In this document: one piece after another, positions 17,395-26,417 of the stretch
Numbering within the stretch: position 1 is the first letter of the stretch
How the letters are laid out: the number at the start of each line of letters is the position of its first letter
DNA from: Rikenellaceae bacterium
GTDB lineage: Bacteria; Bacteroidota; Bacteroidia; Bacteroidales; Rikenellaceae
Direction: 5' to 3'
Assembly: GCA_015060165.1 (NCBI GenBank)
Contig: SUZC01000004.1
Coordinates: 62,001 to 126,000 of the forward strand
Length of the DNA: 64,000 nt
Notes under the pieces: model-generated
Database searches by the model: none
Seen by the model: only the letters and a program-made list of their open reading frames with translations
Told to the model about the DNA's origin: nothing
Program-made: the position numbers and the translations under genes

Positions 17395-18486
17395 TTACTT
17401 TACAAGTTTATTTTTCAATGCTTCAAGCACCTCTTCGGGTGTAAACAATACGCCTCCCGTTCGGCCATAATGCCCAACAGCAGCCTCTCCATTGACCGCT
17501 AAACGCACATCTTCAACCATCTGACCGGCATTAAGTTCTACCGACAAAAAACCTTTGACTCCTCGCTCAACCATATCTCGCAATGGCTTAACAGGAAATG
17601 GATATAGGGTTATTGGACGCAACAAGCCGACTTTCAAGCCTTGCTCGCGAGCCTGCTCCACAACGGCTGCGCTAATTCGAGCCGAAGAGCCATATGCCAC
17701 TAAAACATATTCGGCATCGTCACACATAATCTCCTCCCAACGAGCCTCCTCGGCCTCGATAGTTCGATACTTAGCTTGCAGACGCAAATTCAGAGCCTCC
17801 AAATCATCAGGCTGCATAAAGAGTGACGTGCAGACGTTATATCGTTTACGGTTACCTTTGCCACAAGTGGCCCAATCGCCATATCGCTCGGCAATCTCCT
17901 CATCGGCCAACCTCGGTTGTTGCTCAGAGAGCACAACCTTTTCCATCATCTGACCAATGGCACCATCGGCCAAAATCATCGCAGGATTTCGATGTTTGAA
18001 AGCCAAATCGAATGCCAGCGATACAAAATCGTACATCTCCTGCACCGATGAAGGCGCCAGAACGATCAGGTGATAATCACCGTGACCACCGCCTTTACAA
18101 GCCTGAAAATAATCGCCTTGTGAAGGTTGGATAGTACCCAATCCCGGGCCTCCACGCTGGCAATTAACCACCAGGCAAGGTAATTCACATGCCGCCAAAT
18201 AACTTAGCCCCTCACTCATAAGACTCACACCGGGACTCGACGACGAAGTCATAATTTTTTTACCCGTCGCAGCACCGCCATAAACCATATTAATTGAGGA
18301 AATTTCCGATTCAGCCTGCAAGACCACCATACCCGTAGTCTCCCAAGGACGCAACTCCATCAAAGTCTCCATTACCTCAGACTGAGGAGTGATAGGGTAG
18401 CCAAAATATCCATCACAACCGCAACGTACGGCAGCGTGGGCAATAACTTCGTTACCCTTCATCAATCTAACATCGCTATCTGCCAT
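17395..18486 (-). CDS. korA: 2-oxoacid:ferredoxin oxidoreductase, alpha subunit (KorA/VorB type)
   Basis: The start at 18486 (MADSDVRLMKGNEVIAHAAV) is preferred; the ORF-track start at 18522 would overlap korD. The resulting 363-residue protein has the pyrimidine-binding domain of the family: GCDGYFGYPITPQSEVMETL, SSSPGVSLMSEGLSYLA, NCQRGGPGLGTIQPSQGDY. A C-terminal transketolase-like domain contains LVAYGSSARISAAVV and VGLLRPITLYPFP. The gap to the ferredoxin gene korD is two bases. The sequence also resembles VorB (3-methyl-2-oxobutanoate) subunits, so the symbol should be read as a family name. Confidence 0.92.
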   Translation of the reverse strand: MADSDVRLMKGNEVIAHAAVRCGCDGYFGYPITPQSEVMETLMELRPWETTGMVVLQAESEISSINMVYGGAATGKKIMTSSSSPGVSLMSEGLSYLAACELPCLVVNCQRGGPGLGTIQPSQGDYFQACKGGGHGDYHLIVLAPSSVQEMYDFVSLAFDLAFKHRNPAMILADGAIGQMMEKVVLSEQQPRLADEEIAERYGDWATCGKGNRKRYNVCTSLFMQPDDLEALNLRLQAKYRTIEAEEARWEEIMCDDAEYVLVAYGSSARISAAVVEQAREQGLKVGLLRPITLYPFPVKPLRDMVERGVKGFLSVELNAGQMVEDVRLAVNGEAAVGHYGRTGGVLFTPEEVLEALKNKLVK

Positions 18487-18488
18487 AA

Positions 18489-18716
18489 CTATTCCACCTT
18501 TTGACGATAAATAACCAAACAACTATCAGGGCATATTATACCACACGAGGCACAGCCTGTACAAGCATCGGCATTGGCCATCATGACATAGCTATAGCCC
18601 TTGCCATTAACCTCGGCCGACAATGCCAGCACTCCACAAGGACATGCATCGACACAAACGCCGCAACCTTTGCAACGCTCCTTATCAACAACAACGTAAC
18701 CTTTAATCTTTGCCAT
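18489..18716 (-). CDS. korD: 2x[4Fe-4S] ferredoxin subunit of the 2-oxoacid oxidoreductase
   Basis: The 75-residue protein has two CxxCxxCxxxC(P) clusters: CKGCGVCVDACP and CTGCASCGIICP. It is the first gene of the kor operon and its stop lies two bases before the korA start. It transfers electrons from the thiamine diphosphate site to free ferredoxin. Confidence 0.95.
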   Translation of the reverse strand: MAKIKGYVVVDKERCKGCGVCVDACPCGVLALSAEVNGKGYSYVMMANADACTGCASCGIICPDSCLVIYRQKVE

Positions 18717-18968
18717 AGCTCATAAATTAAGATTTTTAATCAACCTACTTTAGGACAATATTAGCAGAAATTCGTTCCCTAATTTCACCTATTACAGCAG
18801 GTGGCTTTTCAACATTTGCCATACGAATTTCGCACAAATTTTTCAAATTAGCAAATTATTGTGGCACACTTCCACGATCTGTGTTTAAAACAACTTATCG
18901 GGGTCAAATCAGATATTTTGTGGCGAAATCATCATCAAATGACACTTCGCTTCCATACATAAAAAGCA

Positions 18969-18999
18969 CGAGACCGACTATACAATATAATCGGTCTCG
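18969..18999 (-). terminator. Intrinsic terminator after the serC-serA-DUF1015 operon
   Basis: CGAGACCGA (18969-18977) and TCGGTCTCG (18991-18999) form a perfect 9-bp stem, with TATA/TATA extending it inside. On the minus strand TGCTTTTTATG follows. It is 12 bases beyond the DUF1015 stop codon at 19011. The rest of the 18.72-18.97 kb gap holds no gene that I can see. Confidence 0.85.
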
Positions 19000-19010
19000 G
19001 CATATATCAA

Positions 19011-20255
19011 CTAATCTTCAAACGAATGAATCACAACACCTGAACGTAACTTAGGCTCAAACCAAGTAGTCTTAGGCGGCATAATGTTGCCCGTGTCGGC
19101 AATATCAATTAATTGCTGCATCGAGACGGGGTAGAGCGCAAAAGCGACTTTCATCTCGCCACTATCAACGCGGTTCTTCAACTCACCCAATCCTCGGATT
19201 CCTCCAACAAAATCAATTCGCTTAGATGTTCGCAAATCGGCAATGCCCAAGATTTTATCCAGTACAAGATCAGAAAGCACCGTAACATCCAAAACACCTA
19301 TCGGATCATTATCGTTGTACGTACCCTCGCGAGCTGTCAAGCTATACCACTCGCCATCCATATACATCGAGAAATTATGGAGATTCTGCGGTGTATAGAT
19401 CTCAGCACCCATCAATTTCACCTCAAACGACTCGCTTACCTTCGACAAAAACTCCTCCTTGCTCAATCCATTAAGATCGCGAACAACACGATTATAATCG
19501 ATAATCTTCAATTGCGACGCAGGGAATGTAACAGCCAAAAAGTAGCAATACTCCTCATAGCCCGTATGATTAGCATTAGCCTTCATACACTCCTGTCCAA
19601 CCCTCGCGGCAGCCGCCGTACGATGATGACCATCGGCAACATACAGAGCCGGAATCTGAGCAAAAAGTTCAGTAATGCGGCGATTATACTCCTCACCACG
19701 AACAACCCAGAAATGGTGACCAAAACCATCCTCGGCTATAAAATCATAATCCGCTGCATTACTTGCCACCACATCAGCAACTATAGCATTAATCTGCTCA
19801 TCATCGGGATATGCAAAAAAGACTGGTTCGATATTTGCCTTTTGGTTACGGACATGAATCATACGATCCTCCTCCTTATCCGGACGTGTAAGCTCGTGCT
19901 TTTTGATCGCACCCGACAAATAATCCTCGAAATGGCAACACATAGCAATACCATACTGTGTGCGACCATTCATCGTCTGGGCATATATATAATAGTGCTC
20001 CTGCTCGTCCTGCACAAGCCATCCACGCTCCTTCCACGCTTTGAAATTAGCCACAGCTTTATCGTACACTTGTTGCGAATGTTCATCGGCAATAGGATCG
20101 AAATCAATTTCAGGCTTGATGATATGCAACAGCGAACGCTCGGTAGCCTCGGCCTTAGCCTCAACAGAATTCAATACATCGTAAGGACGCGACGCCACCT
20201 CGGCAGCATACTCTTTAGGCGGACGTATTCCGCAAAAGGGTTTAATTCGAACCAT
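19011..20255 (-). CDS. DUF1015 family protein
   Basis: The 414-residue protein starts VRIKPFCGIRPPKEYAAEVASRPYDVLN, the hallmark of DUF1015. Further family features are IKKHELTRPDKEEDRM, ALYVADGHHRTAAAARVG (GHHR motif) and GIRGLGELKNRVD near the C-terminus. The YVADGHHR segment resembles the ParB/SbnI-type nucleotide-binding motif, so a nucleotide-dependent enzyme is possible, but the reaction is not established to my knowledge. It follows serA by 19 bases and serC lies before that, so a link with serine metabolism is likely. No serB phosphatase is present in this cluster. Confidence 0.82.
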   Translation of the reverse strand: MVRIKPFCGIRPPKEYAAEVASRPYDVLNSVEAKAEATERSLLHIIKPEIDFDPIADEHSQQVYDKAVANFKAWKERGWLVQDEQEHYYIYAQTMNGRTQYGIAMCCHFEDYLSGAIKKHELTRPDKEEDRMIHVRNQKANIEPVFFAYPDDEQINAIVADVVASNAADYDFIAEDGFGHHFWVVRGEEYNRRITELFAQIPALYVADGHHRTAAAARVGQECMKANANHTGYEEYCYFLAVTFPASQLKIIDYNRVVRDLNGLSKEEFLSKVSESFEVKLMGAEIYTPQNLHNFSMYMDGEWYSLTAREGTYNDNDPIGVLDVTVLSDLVLDKILGIADLRTSKRIDFVGGIRGLGELKNRVDSGEMKVAFALYPVSMQQLIDIADTGNIMPPKTTWFEPKLRSGVVIHSFED

Positions 20256-20274
20256 AACTATTATCGTTTAACAT

Positions 20275-21216
20275 TTATTTGCAATCACAAGGTTTTTTAT
20301 TTACCTGGAATCGGTTCTCACCACGCTCCAAATATCCAACAACCTGACGAGCCGCTGCAAGGCCTGCATTGATATTAGCTTCAGCAGTCTCGGCACCCAT
20401 CTTTTTAGGTGTAGCAAAGAATCTGGCTCCGAACAATGCTGCCATTGTAGAGTTGTCATCAGGGGCAATATCGGTAATATATTTAAGATCGGTTCGCTCC
20501 ATCATAGCAGCCTCCAATCCAACTTCGTCAATCACCTCCTTACGGGCAGTATTTACAAGTGTCGCACCCTTTGGCATCGACATCAAGAGCTTATAACCGA
20601 TTGACTTTTTAGTCTGCTCAGTGGCAGGGATATGCAACGACAAATAATCAGATGCAGCATACAACTCCTCGACACTTCCAACAGGCTCAACGCCATCGTT
20701 ATCAAACAATGCGCGATCGGTCACGAATGGGTCGTATGCAATAACATTCATACCCAAAGCCTTAGCCTTACGCGCCACCAAACGGCCGACATTACCATAG
20801 GCGTGGATACCTACTGTTTTACCTTGCAACTCGAAACCTGTACCTGGGGTAAACTTATTGCGCGACATATATATCATCATACCCAAAGCCAACTCTGCAA
20901 CTGCATTTGAGTTCTGGCCCGGAGTATTCATAACCGCCACATCTTTGGCCGACGCAGCAGCAAGGTTAACATTATCGTATCCCGCGCCAGCACGAACCAC
21001 AACCTTCAAGTTCTTAGCCGCATCCAGCACCTCGGCTGTAACTTTATCACTTCGGATAATCAATCCATCGACATCGGCAACCGCAGCGATGAGCTCTTCT
21101 GGCTCAGTATATTTCTCCAATCTAACAACCTCATATCCCGCACCTGCAAGGATTTCAGTCATTCCATCTACTGCCTTTTTGGCAAATGGTTTTTCGGTAG
21201 CTATAAGAATTTTCAT
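20275..21216 (-). CDS. serA: D-3-phosphoglycerate dehydrogenase (short form)
   Basis: The start is taken at 21216 (MKILIATEKPFAKKAVDG), because the 35 residues added by the ORF-track start have no family character. The 313-residue protein has RAGAGYDNVNLAAA, PGQNSNAVAELALG, the dinucleotide loop GIHAYGNVGR and the active-site end TPKKMGAETAEANINAG. It oxidises 3-phosphoglycerate with NAD+. There is no C-terminal ACT domain, so it is probably not serine-inhibited in the classical way. The first Gly of GxGxxG reads Ala (AYGNVG), which I believe is common in Bacteroidales homologues. It lies between serC and the DUF1015 gene. Confidence 0.92.
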   Translation of the reverse strand: MKILIATEKPFAKKAVDGMTEILAGAGYEVVRLEKYTEPEELIAAVADVDGLIIRSDKVTAEVLDAAKNLKVVVRAGAGYDNVNLAAASAKDVAVMNTPGQNSNAVAELALGMMIYMSRNKFTPGTGFELQGKTVGIHAYGNVGRLVARKAKALGMNVIAYDPFVTDRALFDNDGVEPVGSVEELYAASDYLSLHIPATEQTKKSIGYKLLMSMPKGATLVNTARKEVIDEVGLEAAMMERTDLKYITDIAPDDNSTMAALFGARFFATPKKMGAETAEANINAGLAAARQVVGYLERGENRFQVNKKPCDCK

Positions 21217-21350
21217 ATTTTTCTTCTCCTCGGTAAAGTAAATCATCTCACTCTGCTCCCATTCAATAACATCATCCCCGAATGGGTTATGCCGAGTGGG
21301 CAGATGATAGGTAAAGCCCATATTACGATATGGTTAGTTATAATTGTAAA

Positions 21351-22421
21351 TTATTTGTGCAACTGCTCAAACTCCTGCATACAAGCAACCAAAGCCTCAA
21401 CGCTCTCCACCGGACAAGCATTGTAGCACGAAGCACGGAAACCTCCAACCAAACGGTGACCCTTAATTCCAACCATTCCACGCTCCTTGGCAAAGCTCAT
21501 AAACTCGGATGCCAACTCCTCGTTACCCTCACTCATAACGAAACAGATATTCATCAACGAGCGATCCTCCTCGGCAACTGTACCTCTAAACAATGAGTTA
21601 CGGTCGATCTCCGCATAAAGCAATGCTGCCTTCTTCTGATTACGTGCATAGATTACCTCCAAGCCACCCTCAGCCTTCATCCACTTCAAAGTCTCTCGCA
21701 AGACATAGATAGGGAATACAGGTGGGGTATTAAACATTGAGTTATTCTCGACGTGAGTATTCACGTTCATCATCGTGGGCAACTCGCGCTTTACGCTCTG
21801 CAACATATCATCACGGATAATTACAAACGATACTCCCGCAGGGGCAAGGTTCTTCTGCGCACCGCCATATATCATAGCATACTTCGACACATCGACAGGA
21901 CGGCTCAAAATATCAGAACTCATATCTGCAATCAACGGCACTGGAGAGTCGATATCACTCTTATACTCTGTACCATAGATAGTATTATTGGCGCAAATAT
22001 AGAGGTAATCCAGATCAGAAGGTATTTCGAAATTCTTGGGGATATAGGTAAAATTCTTATCCTCAGAAGATGCAACAATCTGCACCTGACCATAAAATTT
22101 AGCCTCCTTGATTGCCTTCTTGGTCCATACTCCCGTATGAACATAACCAGCCTTCTTGCCTAAGAAATTGGCAGGAATATGGAAAAACTGGGTACTGGCA
22201 CCTCCACCCACGAAGTATATTTGGTAATTGTCGGGAATGTTCAGCAACTCGCGGAATAGAGATTTTGCCTCAGCGAGAACTGCATCAAACTCCGGTGTAC
22301 GGTGGGATATCGAAAGCAATGAAAGGCCTGTTCCGTCAAAATCAATAATAGCCTTTGCTGCCGCTTCGAGTACGACATCCGGAAGAATAGATGGTCCGGC
22401 ATTAAAATTATACTTCTTCAT
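21351..22421 (-). CDS. serC: Phosphoserine aminotransferase
   Basis: The 356-residue protein begins [19 protein letters not shown], the SerC signature, with [16 protein letters not shown] next. The pyridoxal-phosphate lysine lies in [19 protein letters not shown]. The C-terminus has [20 protein letters not shown]. It converts 3-phosphohydroxypyruvate and glutamate to phosphoserine. It is the first gene of the serC-serA-DUF1015 group; about 135 bases separate it from serA, so an internal promoter is possible. Upstream a CAAAAATA (22492-22499) could be its minus-strand -7 element. Confidence 0.96.
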   Translation of the reverse strand: MKKYNFNAGPSILPDVVLEAAAKAIIDFDGTGLSLLSISHRTPEFDAVLAEAKSLFRELLNIPDNYQIYFVGGGASTQFFHIPANFLGKKAGYVHTGVWTKKAIKEAKFYGQVQIVASSEDKNFTYIPKNFEIPSDLDYLYICANNTIYGTEYKSDIDSPVPLIADMSSDILSRPVDVSKYAMIYGGAQKNLAPAGVSFVIIRDDMLQSVKRELPTMMNVNTHVENNSMFNTPPVFPIYVLRETLKWMKAEGGLEVIYARNQKKAALLYAEIDRNSLFRGTVAEEDRSLMNICFVMSEGNEELASEFMSFAKERGMVGIKGHRLVGGFRASCYNACPVESVEALVACMQEFEQLHK

Positions 22422-22666
22422 ATCAAAATTAGATTAAAATGTTTTACAAATACAGACCTCAATCGAGCTGTTTGTATCTACAAAGTAAACACAAAAATAT
22501 GATTATTCAAAATCCTTTATGGTCTATTTAGAGTCGAATTATCATTTTTTCAGCCCAAAAACACAAAAAACGGCATTTATTTAGAAATTTTAATAACGAT
22601 ATGACACAGAAACAGGGCTAAAGATAAAAAAAGATAATTTTTCAAAAATTTTATCAATTAAACAAA

Positions 22667-22697
22667 GAGGCTCGCCGAAAGTTATTTAGCAAGCCTC
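22667..22697 (-). terminator. Intrinsic terminator after the acyltransferase gene
   Basis: GAGGCTCGC and GCAAGCCTC form a stem with one internal mismatch around a 13-base loop. On the minus strand it is followed by TTTGTTTAATT, and it lies 22 bases past the acyltransferase stop at 22720. The remainder of the gap from 22422 is A/T-rich and shows no gene. Confidence 0.75.
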
Positions 22698-22719
22698 CAC
22701 ATATCATATATTAACCTAT

Positions 22720-23823
22720 CTACCCAATCAGCCATCGACTGCCTGGCAGATACGAAACAATCTTAATAGTAAGATACGAGCCCAAGAAAGTAGCCAGGCT
22801 AATTACGGGGATGGCAGCAACGGTCGGAAGAGCCATATTGGTTTTGAAAATAAGCACAAACAACCCTAACCAGAACAGATGCACCAAATATATTCCAAAA
22901 CTCATCTGCGACATATCCGCAATAAGGCCAGGAACAGAGTCCCTCTTTATGCAAGTAAATACCAAGAATACTCCAAAGGTAAACAACACACAATTGATGG
23001 TACAAAATGCCCATCCCAATTCAATCACAGAAGTAGAGTGGACAACCCCCGGAATCGCCTGAATATAAAATGAATATATTGTAATTGCAGCACCAACAAT
23101 CGTAGCTATCAAACCCACGCATAAACGCTTACTGCGACTCCATTCGGGAATGATATAAAAACGGATATAATGAGCCAAAACCACATAACCGATATACCCT
23201 GCAAAATTCCATAACATATGATACTCATTCCAGAAGCATTGACCCCACACCTCACCAAACCATCTGTTCAAATAAGGCATACAAGTTGACAACAAGAAAA
23301 GTCCGATAAAGAACTGTTCCTCGCGACGTGAAGCACGCTCAAGCCAAGGTGAAATAATCGGCATAAAAAGATAGATTCCAATCAGCGGATAGATGTACCA
23401 AAAATGGCCAGCCAGAGTTGGGAAATTAAGGAAGAATCGGGATAAATCTTTGACCGATGTAGCACCATCAATTCCGCCCCACAACAAAGGCAATGTACTA
23501 TAAAGAATCATAAAAAACGCAACAGGTGGCACCACTCGTTTCAAGCGACGAGAATAGAATTGCCAAGAAGTCTGTCCTTTACGGATTGGCAACAACAAAA
23601 ATGCCGAAACCATCATAAACAAAGGGACTGAAATACGCGAAAAACCATCGTAAACCGACACCCATAAGCGATCCACATCGTTAGCCAAAAACGATTGAGG
23701 ACCAGCGATATCAGATGCACTGCCATCGGTCCCATAATAATTCTCGCTAGCATGAACCAAAATCACAAGAAAGCAGGCAAAAATCCTCAAATAATCGAGA
23801 AACACAACACGTTTAGTTGTCAT
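22720..23823 (-). CDS. Acyltransferase family 3 (OafA/WecH-type) membrane protein
   Basis: The 367-residue protein has about ten hydrophobic segments and starts KRVVFLDYLRIFACFLVILVHASE, the acyltransferase-3 signature with the catalytic His (VHASEN). Further features are SRISVPLFMMVSAFLLLP, FYSRRLKRVVPP and FGIYLVHLFW. Such enzymes O-acetylate (or succinylate) surface glycans at the inner membrane. It is a single-gene unit with its own terminator; a minus-strand TATATTTG (23858-23851) upstream is a good -7 element. The substrate cannot be predicted and no glycan genes flank it. Confidence 0.88.
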   Translation of the reverse strand: MTTKRVVFLDYLRIFACFLVILVHASENYYGTDGSASDIAGPQSFLANDVDRLWVSVYDGFSRISVPLFMMVSAFLLLPIRKGQTSWQFYSRRLKRVVPPVAFFMILYSTLPLLWGGIDGATSVKDLSRFFLNFPTLAGHFWYIYPLIGIYLFMPIISPWLERASRREEQFFIGLFLLSTCMPYLNRWFGEVWGQCFWNEYHMLWNFAGYIGYVVLAHYIRFYIIPEWSRSKRLCVGLIATIVGAAITIYSFYIQAIPGVVHSTSVIELGWAFCTINCVLFTFGVFLVFTCIKRDSVPGLIADMSQMSFGIYLVHLFWLGLFVLIFKTNMALPTVAAIPVISLATFLGSYLTIKIVSYLPGSRWLIG

Positions 23824-23971
23824 AATAGTGATAAATTAATTTTCAGTGTCCAAATATACTATTTTATTCTCAGATTAGCCACATTATGACGTAAATCAAG
23901 TAACATTTTGAATTATCAACAATAAAGTTTTCGGCTTTTTGTTGCAAAGGTGGAGAATTGTTGAAAATAAA

Positions 23972-24003
23972 TTTGTTTAAGCGCTAGGGTTATATTATCT
24001 TTG
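23972..24003 (+). promoter_or_regulatory. Bacteroidetes-type promoter of yicC-gmk-nadD
   Basis: TTTG (23972-23975), a 20-bp spacer and TATCTTTG (23996-24003) are a full match to the consensus. Transcription would begin near 24010, giving a leader of about 80 nt that contains the hairpin at 24024-24039. Confidence 0.8.
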
Positions 24004-24023
24004 CGAGGATTTTCGACCACCTT

Positions 24024-24039
24024 CCACCCTAAAGGGTGG
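24024..24039 (+). other. Perfect short hairpin in the yicC leader
   Basis: CCACCCT-AA-AGGGTGG is a 7-bp perfect inverted repeat with only two loop bases, about 15 nt downstream of the predicted transcription start and 50 nt before the yicC ATG. No U-run follows, so it is not a normal terminator. It could be an operator or a 5' mRNA-stabilising hairpin. Confidence 0.45.
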
Positions 24040-24088
24040 CTGAGAAAAATCATAATAATTTTAGAAAACAGTTAACCCGACTCGAAAA

Positions 24089-24961
24089 ATGATAAAATCG
24101 ATGACCGGTTTCGGCAAAAGCGAAGTGACACTGCCGACAAAAAAAATCAGCGTCGAAGTACGCTCACTAAATTCAAAACAATTAGACTTGACGGTAAAGC
24201 TCCCCGGCATCTATCGTCCATTTGAGTTCGACATAAGAAGCATTGCCTCGGCTGCAATCATCAGAGGAAAAGCCGACGTATCTATCTCAGTTGAAAACAC
24301 CGCAGCCAATACCTCAGCCACAATCAACAAAGAGGTTTTTCGCGAATATATGCACCAAATCAACGATGCATTGGCATACACTGGAATCGACGCCGCATAC
24401 GACGCTATCGTACCCGTTGCAATGCGAATGCCCGAGGTGGTTTCCACCCAAATTGAGAGTGTAACCGAGGAAGAGCAGGCCGCACTTATACAGGCTGTAA
24501 AGGAGGCATTGGCTCGTTTTACAGAGTTCCGCGAACAGGAGGGTGCTACGCTGATTGCCGACCTTCTGAATAGGGTTGACAAAATCGAAGATTACAAACT
24601 TCAGGTCGAGCCATACGAAAAAGCCCGTTGCGAAAATATAAAGAATCGTATTCGCGAGAATTTGGCACAGCTCAAAGTTGACGTTGACAGTAATCGCCTG
24701 GAGCAGGAGATGATATTCTACATCGAGAAGCTCGACATTACCGAGGAAAAGGTTCGCCTCTCTAATCACTGTCGCTATTTCCGCGAGGTTGCAGCAGAAG
24801 AGGAGGCCGCAGGCCGAAAACTAGGATTCATTGCACAAGAGATGGGTCGCGAAATCAACACTCTCGGTTCGAAAGCCAACGAGTCGAATATGCAGATTCT
24901 TGTGGTAAAGATGAAAGACGAATTGGAGAAGATTAAAGAGCAGGTATTAAACATTCTATAA
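24089..24961 (+). CDS. yicC: YicC/YloC family endoribonuclease
   Basis: The 290-residue protein starts IKSMTGFGKSEV, the YicC signature, followed by VEVRSLNSKQLDLTVKLP and RGKADVSIS. The C-terminal half ends in the highly conserved EEEAAGRKLGFIAQEMGREINTLGSKAN region with NMQILVVKMKDELEKIKEQV. YicC is an endoribonuclease implicated in small-RNA and mRNA turnover. The gene is the first of an operon with gmk (11-base gap), matching the frequent yicC-gmk pairing in bacteria. Confidence 0.93.
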   Translation: MIKSMTGFGKSEVTLPTKKISVEVRSLNSKQLDLTVKLPGIYRPFEFDIRSIASAAIIRGKADVSISVENTAANTSATINKEVFREYMHQINDALAYTGIDAAYDAIVPVAMRMPEVVSTQIESVTEEEQAALIQAVKEALARFTEFREQEGATLIADLLNRVDKIEDYKLQVEPYEKARCENIKNRIRENLAQLKVDVDSNRLEQEMIFYIEKLDITEEKVRLSNHCRYFREVAAEEEAAGRKLGFIAQEMGREINTLGSKANESNMQILVVKMKDELEKIKEQVLNIL

Positions 24962-24972
24962 CCCAACATCAG

Positions 24973-25545
24973 ATGCAAGCGGCAGGAAAACTCATCATAT
25001 TCTCAGCCCCCAGCGGCTCGGGAAAGACTACAATCGTAAAGGAACTTTTGAAACAGTTCCCTCAATTTGAGTTCTCAATATCAGCAACGTCCCGTCAGCC
25101 TCGTGGCACAGAGCAGAACGGCATAGATTACTTCTTTCTCTCGCACGAGGAGTTCAAACAGAAAGTTGCTGCCGACGAATTCATCGAGTGGGAAGAGGTT
25201 TACAACGGCACTTGTTACGGAACTCTCAAAAGCGAAATGACTCGTATCTGGGAGAAAGGTAACGTAATCATTTTTGATGTGGATGTAATGGGAGGTATTA
25301 ATCTCAAACACATCTTCGGCGATAGCGCCTGCTCGATTTTTATAATGCCCCCCTCGATTGAAGTTTTGCGCCAAAGATTGATTGGTCGTGGTACAGACTC
25401 AATGGAGACAATCGAAAAGCGCGTAGCAAAGGCGGGATTTGAGTTATCTAAGGCCGATGAGTTTGACCACGTTGTCGTGAACGACATCTTGGAAGATGCC
25501 ATATCGCAGACTCAAGAAATTATCAACGACTTCCTAAACAAATAA
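24973..25545 (+). CDS. gmk: Guanylate kinase
   Basis: The 190-residue protein contains the P-loop SAPSGSGKTTIVKELL, the GMP-binding part SATSRQPRGTEQNGIDYFFL, EWEEVYNGTCYGTL, and the lid GRGTDSMETIEKRVAKA. It phosphorylates GMP to GDP. It lies between yicC and nadD in one plus-strand operon with gaps of about 10 bases. Confidence 0.97.
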   Translation: MQAAGKLIIFSAPSGSGKTTIVKELLKQFPQFEFSISATSRQPRGTEQNGIDYFFLSHEEFKQKVAADEFIEWEEVYNGTCYGTLKSEMTRIWEKGNVIIFDVDVMGGINLKHIFGDSACSIFIMPPSIEVLRQRLIGRGTDSMETIEKRVAKAGFELSKADEFDHVVVNDILEDAISQTQEIINDFLNK

Positions 25546-25555
25546 TCCGGCACTG

Positions 25556-26374
25556 ATGGGCAAGAAGAGAATGATGCTCTATTTCGGGTCATTCAACCCC
25601 GTACACCGAGGCCATATAGCCTTGGCCGAGTACGCCGTTGAAAGAGATCTATGCGACGAGGTTGCGATGATTATTTCGCCACAGAACCCATTCAAGCATA
25701 GTTGGGCACAAGCAGCCGAGATGGATAGATATGCGATGGTAGAGATTGCTTGCCGTAATTCTCGATTCCCTGAAAGAATTATGCCATCAGTTATAGAATT
25801 TTTACTCGAAAAACCGTCGTACACGATTAATACATTGCGCCACCTCTCGGAAAATTATGGCGACCAGATGGAGTTTGCAATCTTGATGGGGAGTGATTTG
25901 ATAAACCAACTTCCTCGTTGGAAATCGGCCAATGAAATCATTGCTGGCTACGACATTTACGTTTACCCACGGCCCAATATCGAGATGGAGTTTTCTACTC
26001 CTCGCACTACATTTTTGCATGATGCACCGCAACACGATTACTCATCAACCGCAGTAAGAGATGGTATAGAACGCGGCGAGAAAATTGAGGAAATGGTCGA
26101 CAACGAAGTAGCAGCATACATAAGAGAAAAAGGGCTTTGGACTACATCGTACAAGATTACCACACTGACAGCTGCCATAGAGCAAGGAGCTGCAAGCGCT
26201 GAGATGTTTGTCGAGCGAGGTAAATGTTATTTCCGCAAAAACGATTGGGGAAATGCCATCAACGACTTCAAAAAGGCCGAAGAACTTGCGCCAGGACAAA
26301 CTGAGGCAAAACAGTTTATCGAGATGGCCCAAGAGATTTTGGAATTCAGATACAAAGATATATACAACCCTTGA
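25556..26374 (+). CDS. nadD: Nicotinate-nucleotide adenylyltransferase fused to a C-terminal TPR-like tail
   Basis: Residues 1-195 are a normal NadD: LYFGSFNPVHRGHIALAEYA (nucleotidyltransferase HxGH motif), the SPQNPFKHSW loop, PSYTINTLRHL, a MGSDLINQLPRW element and YSSTAVRDGIERG (SSTxhR). It adenylates nicotinate mononucleotide in NAD synthesis. Residues 196-272 form an additional helical tail with a clear TPR unit (VERGKCYFRKNDWGNAINDF, then KKAEELAPGQTEAKQFIEMA). Typical NadD proteins have about 190-215 residues and end after the first part, so this tail is extra. It follows gmk by 10 bases. An adaptor role for the tail is inference. Confidence 0.9.
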   Translation: MGKKRMMLYFGSFNPVHRGHIALAEYAVERDLCDEVAMIISPQNPFKHSWAQAAEMDRYAMVEIACRNSRFPERIMPSVIEFLLEKPSYTINTLRHLSENYGDQMEFAILMGSDLINQLPRWKSANEIIAGYDIYVYPRPNIEMEFSTPRTTFLHDAPQHDYSSTAVRDGIERGEKIEEMVDNEVAAYIREKGLWTTSYKITTLTAAIEQGAASAEMFVERGKCYFRKNDWGNAINDFKKAEELAPGQTEAKQFIEMAQEILEFRYKDIYNP

Positions 26375-26417
26375 TTTGCCGAAAAGAGTACAAAGGGAAA
26401 AGATAAAGCACAAGAGA

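Noticed and set aside
19113-20372. 419-codon plus-strand ORF antisense to the DUF1015 gene
   Set aside because: It lies exactly opposite a well-supported family member, has a biased I/H/L/T composition typical of a shadow frame, and shows no recognisable motif.
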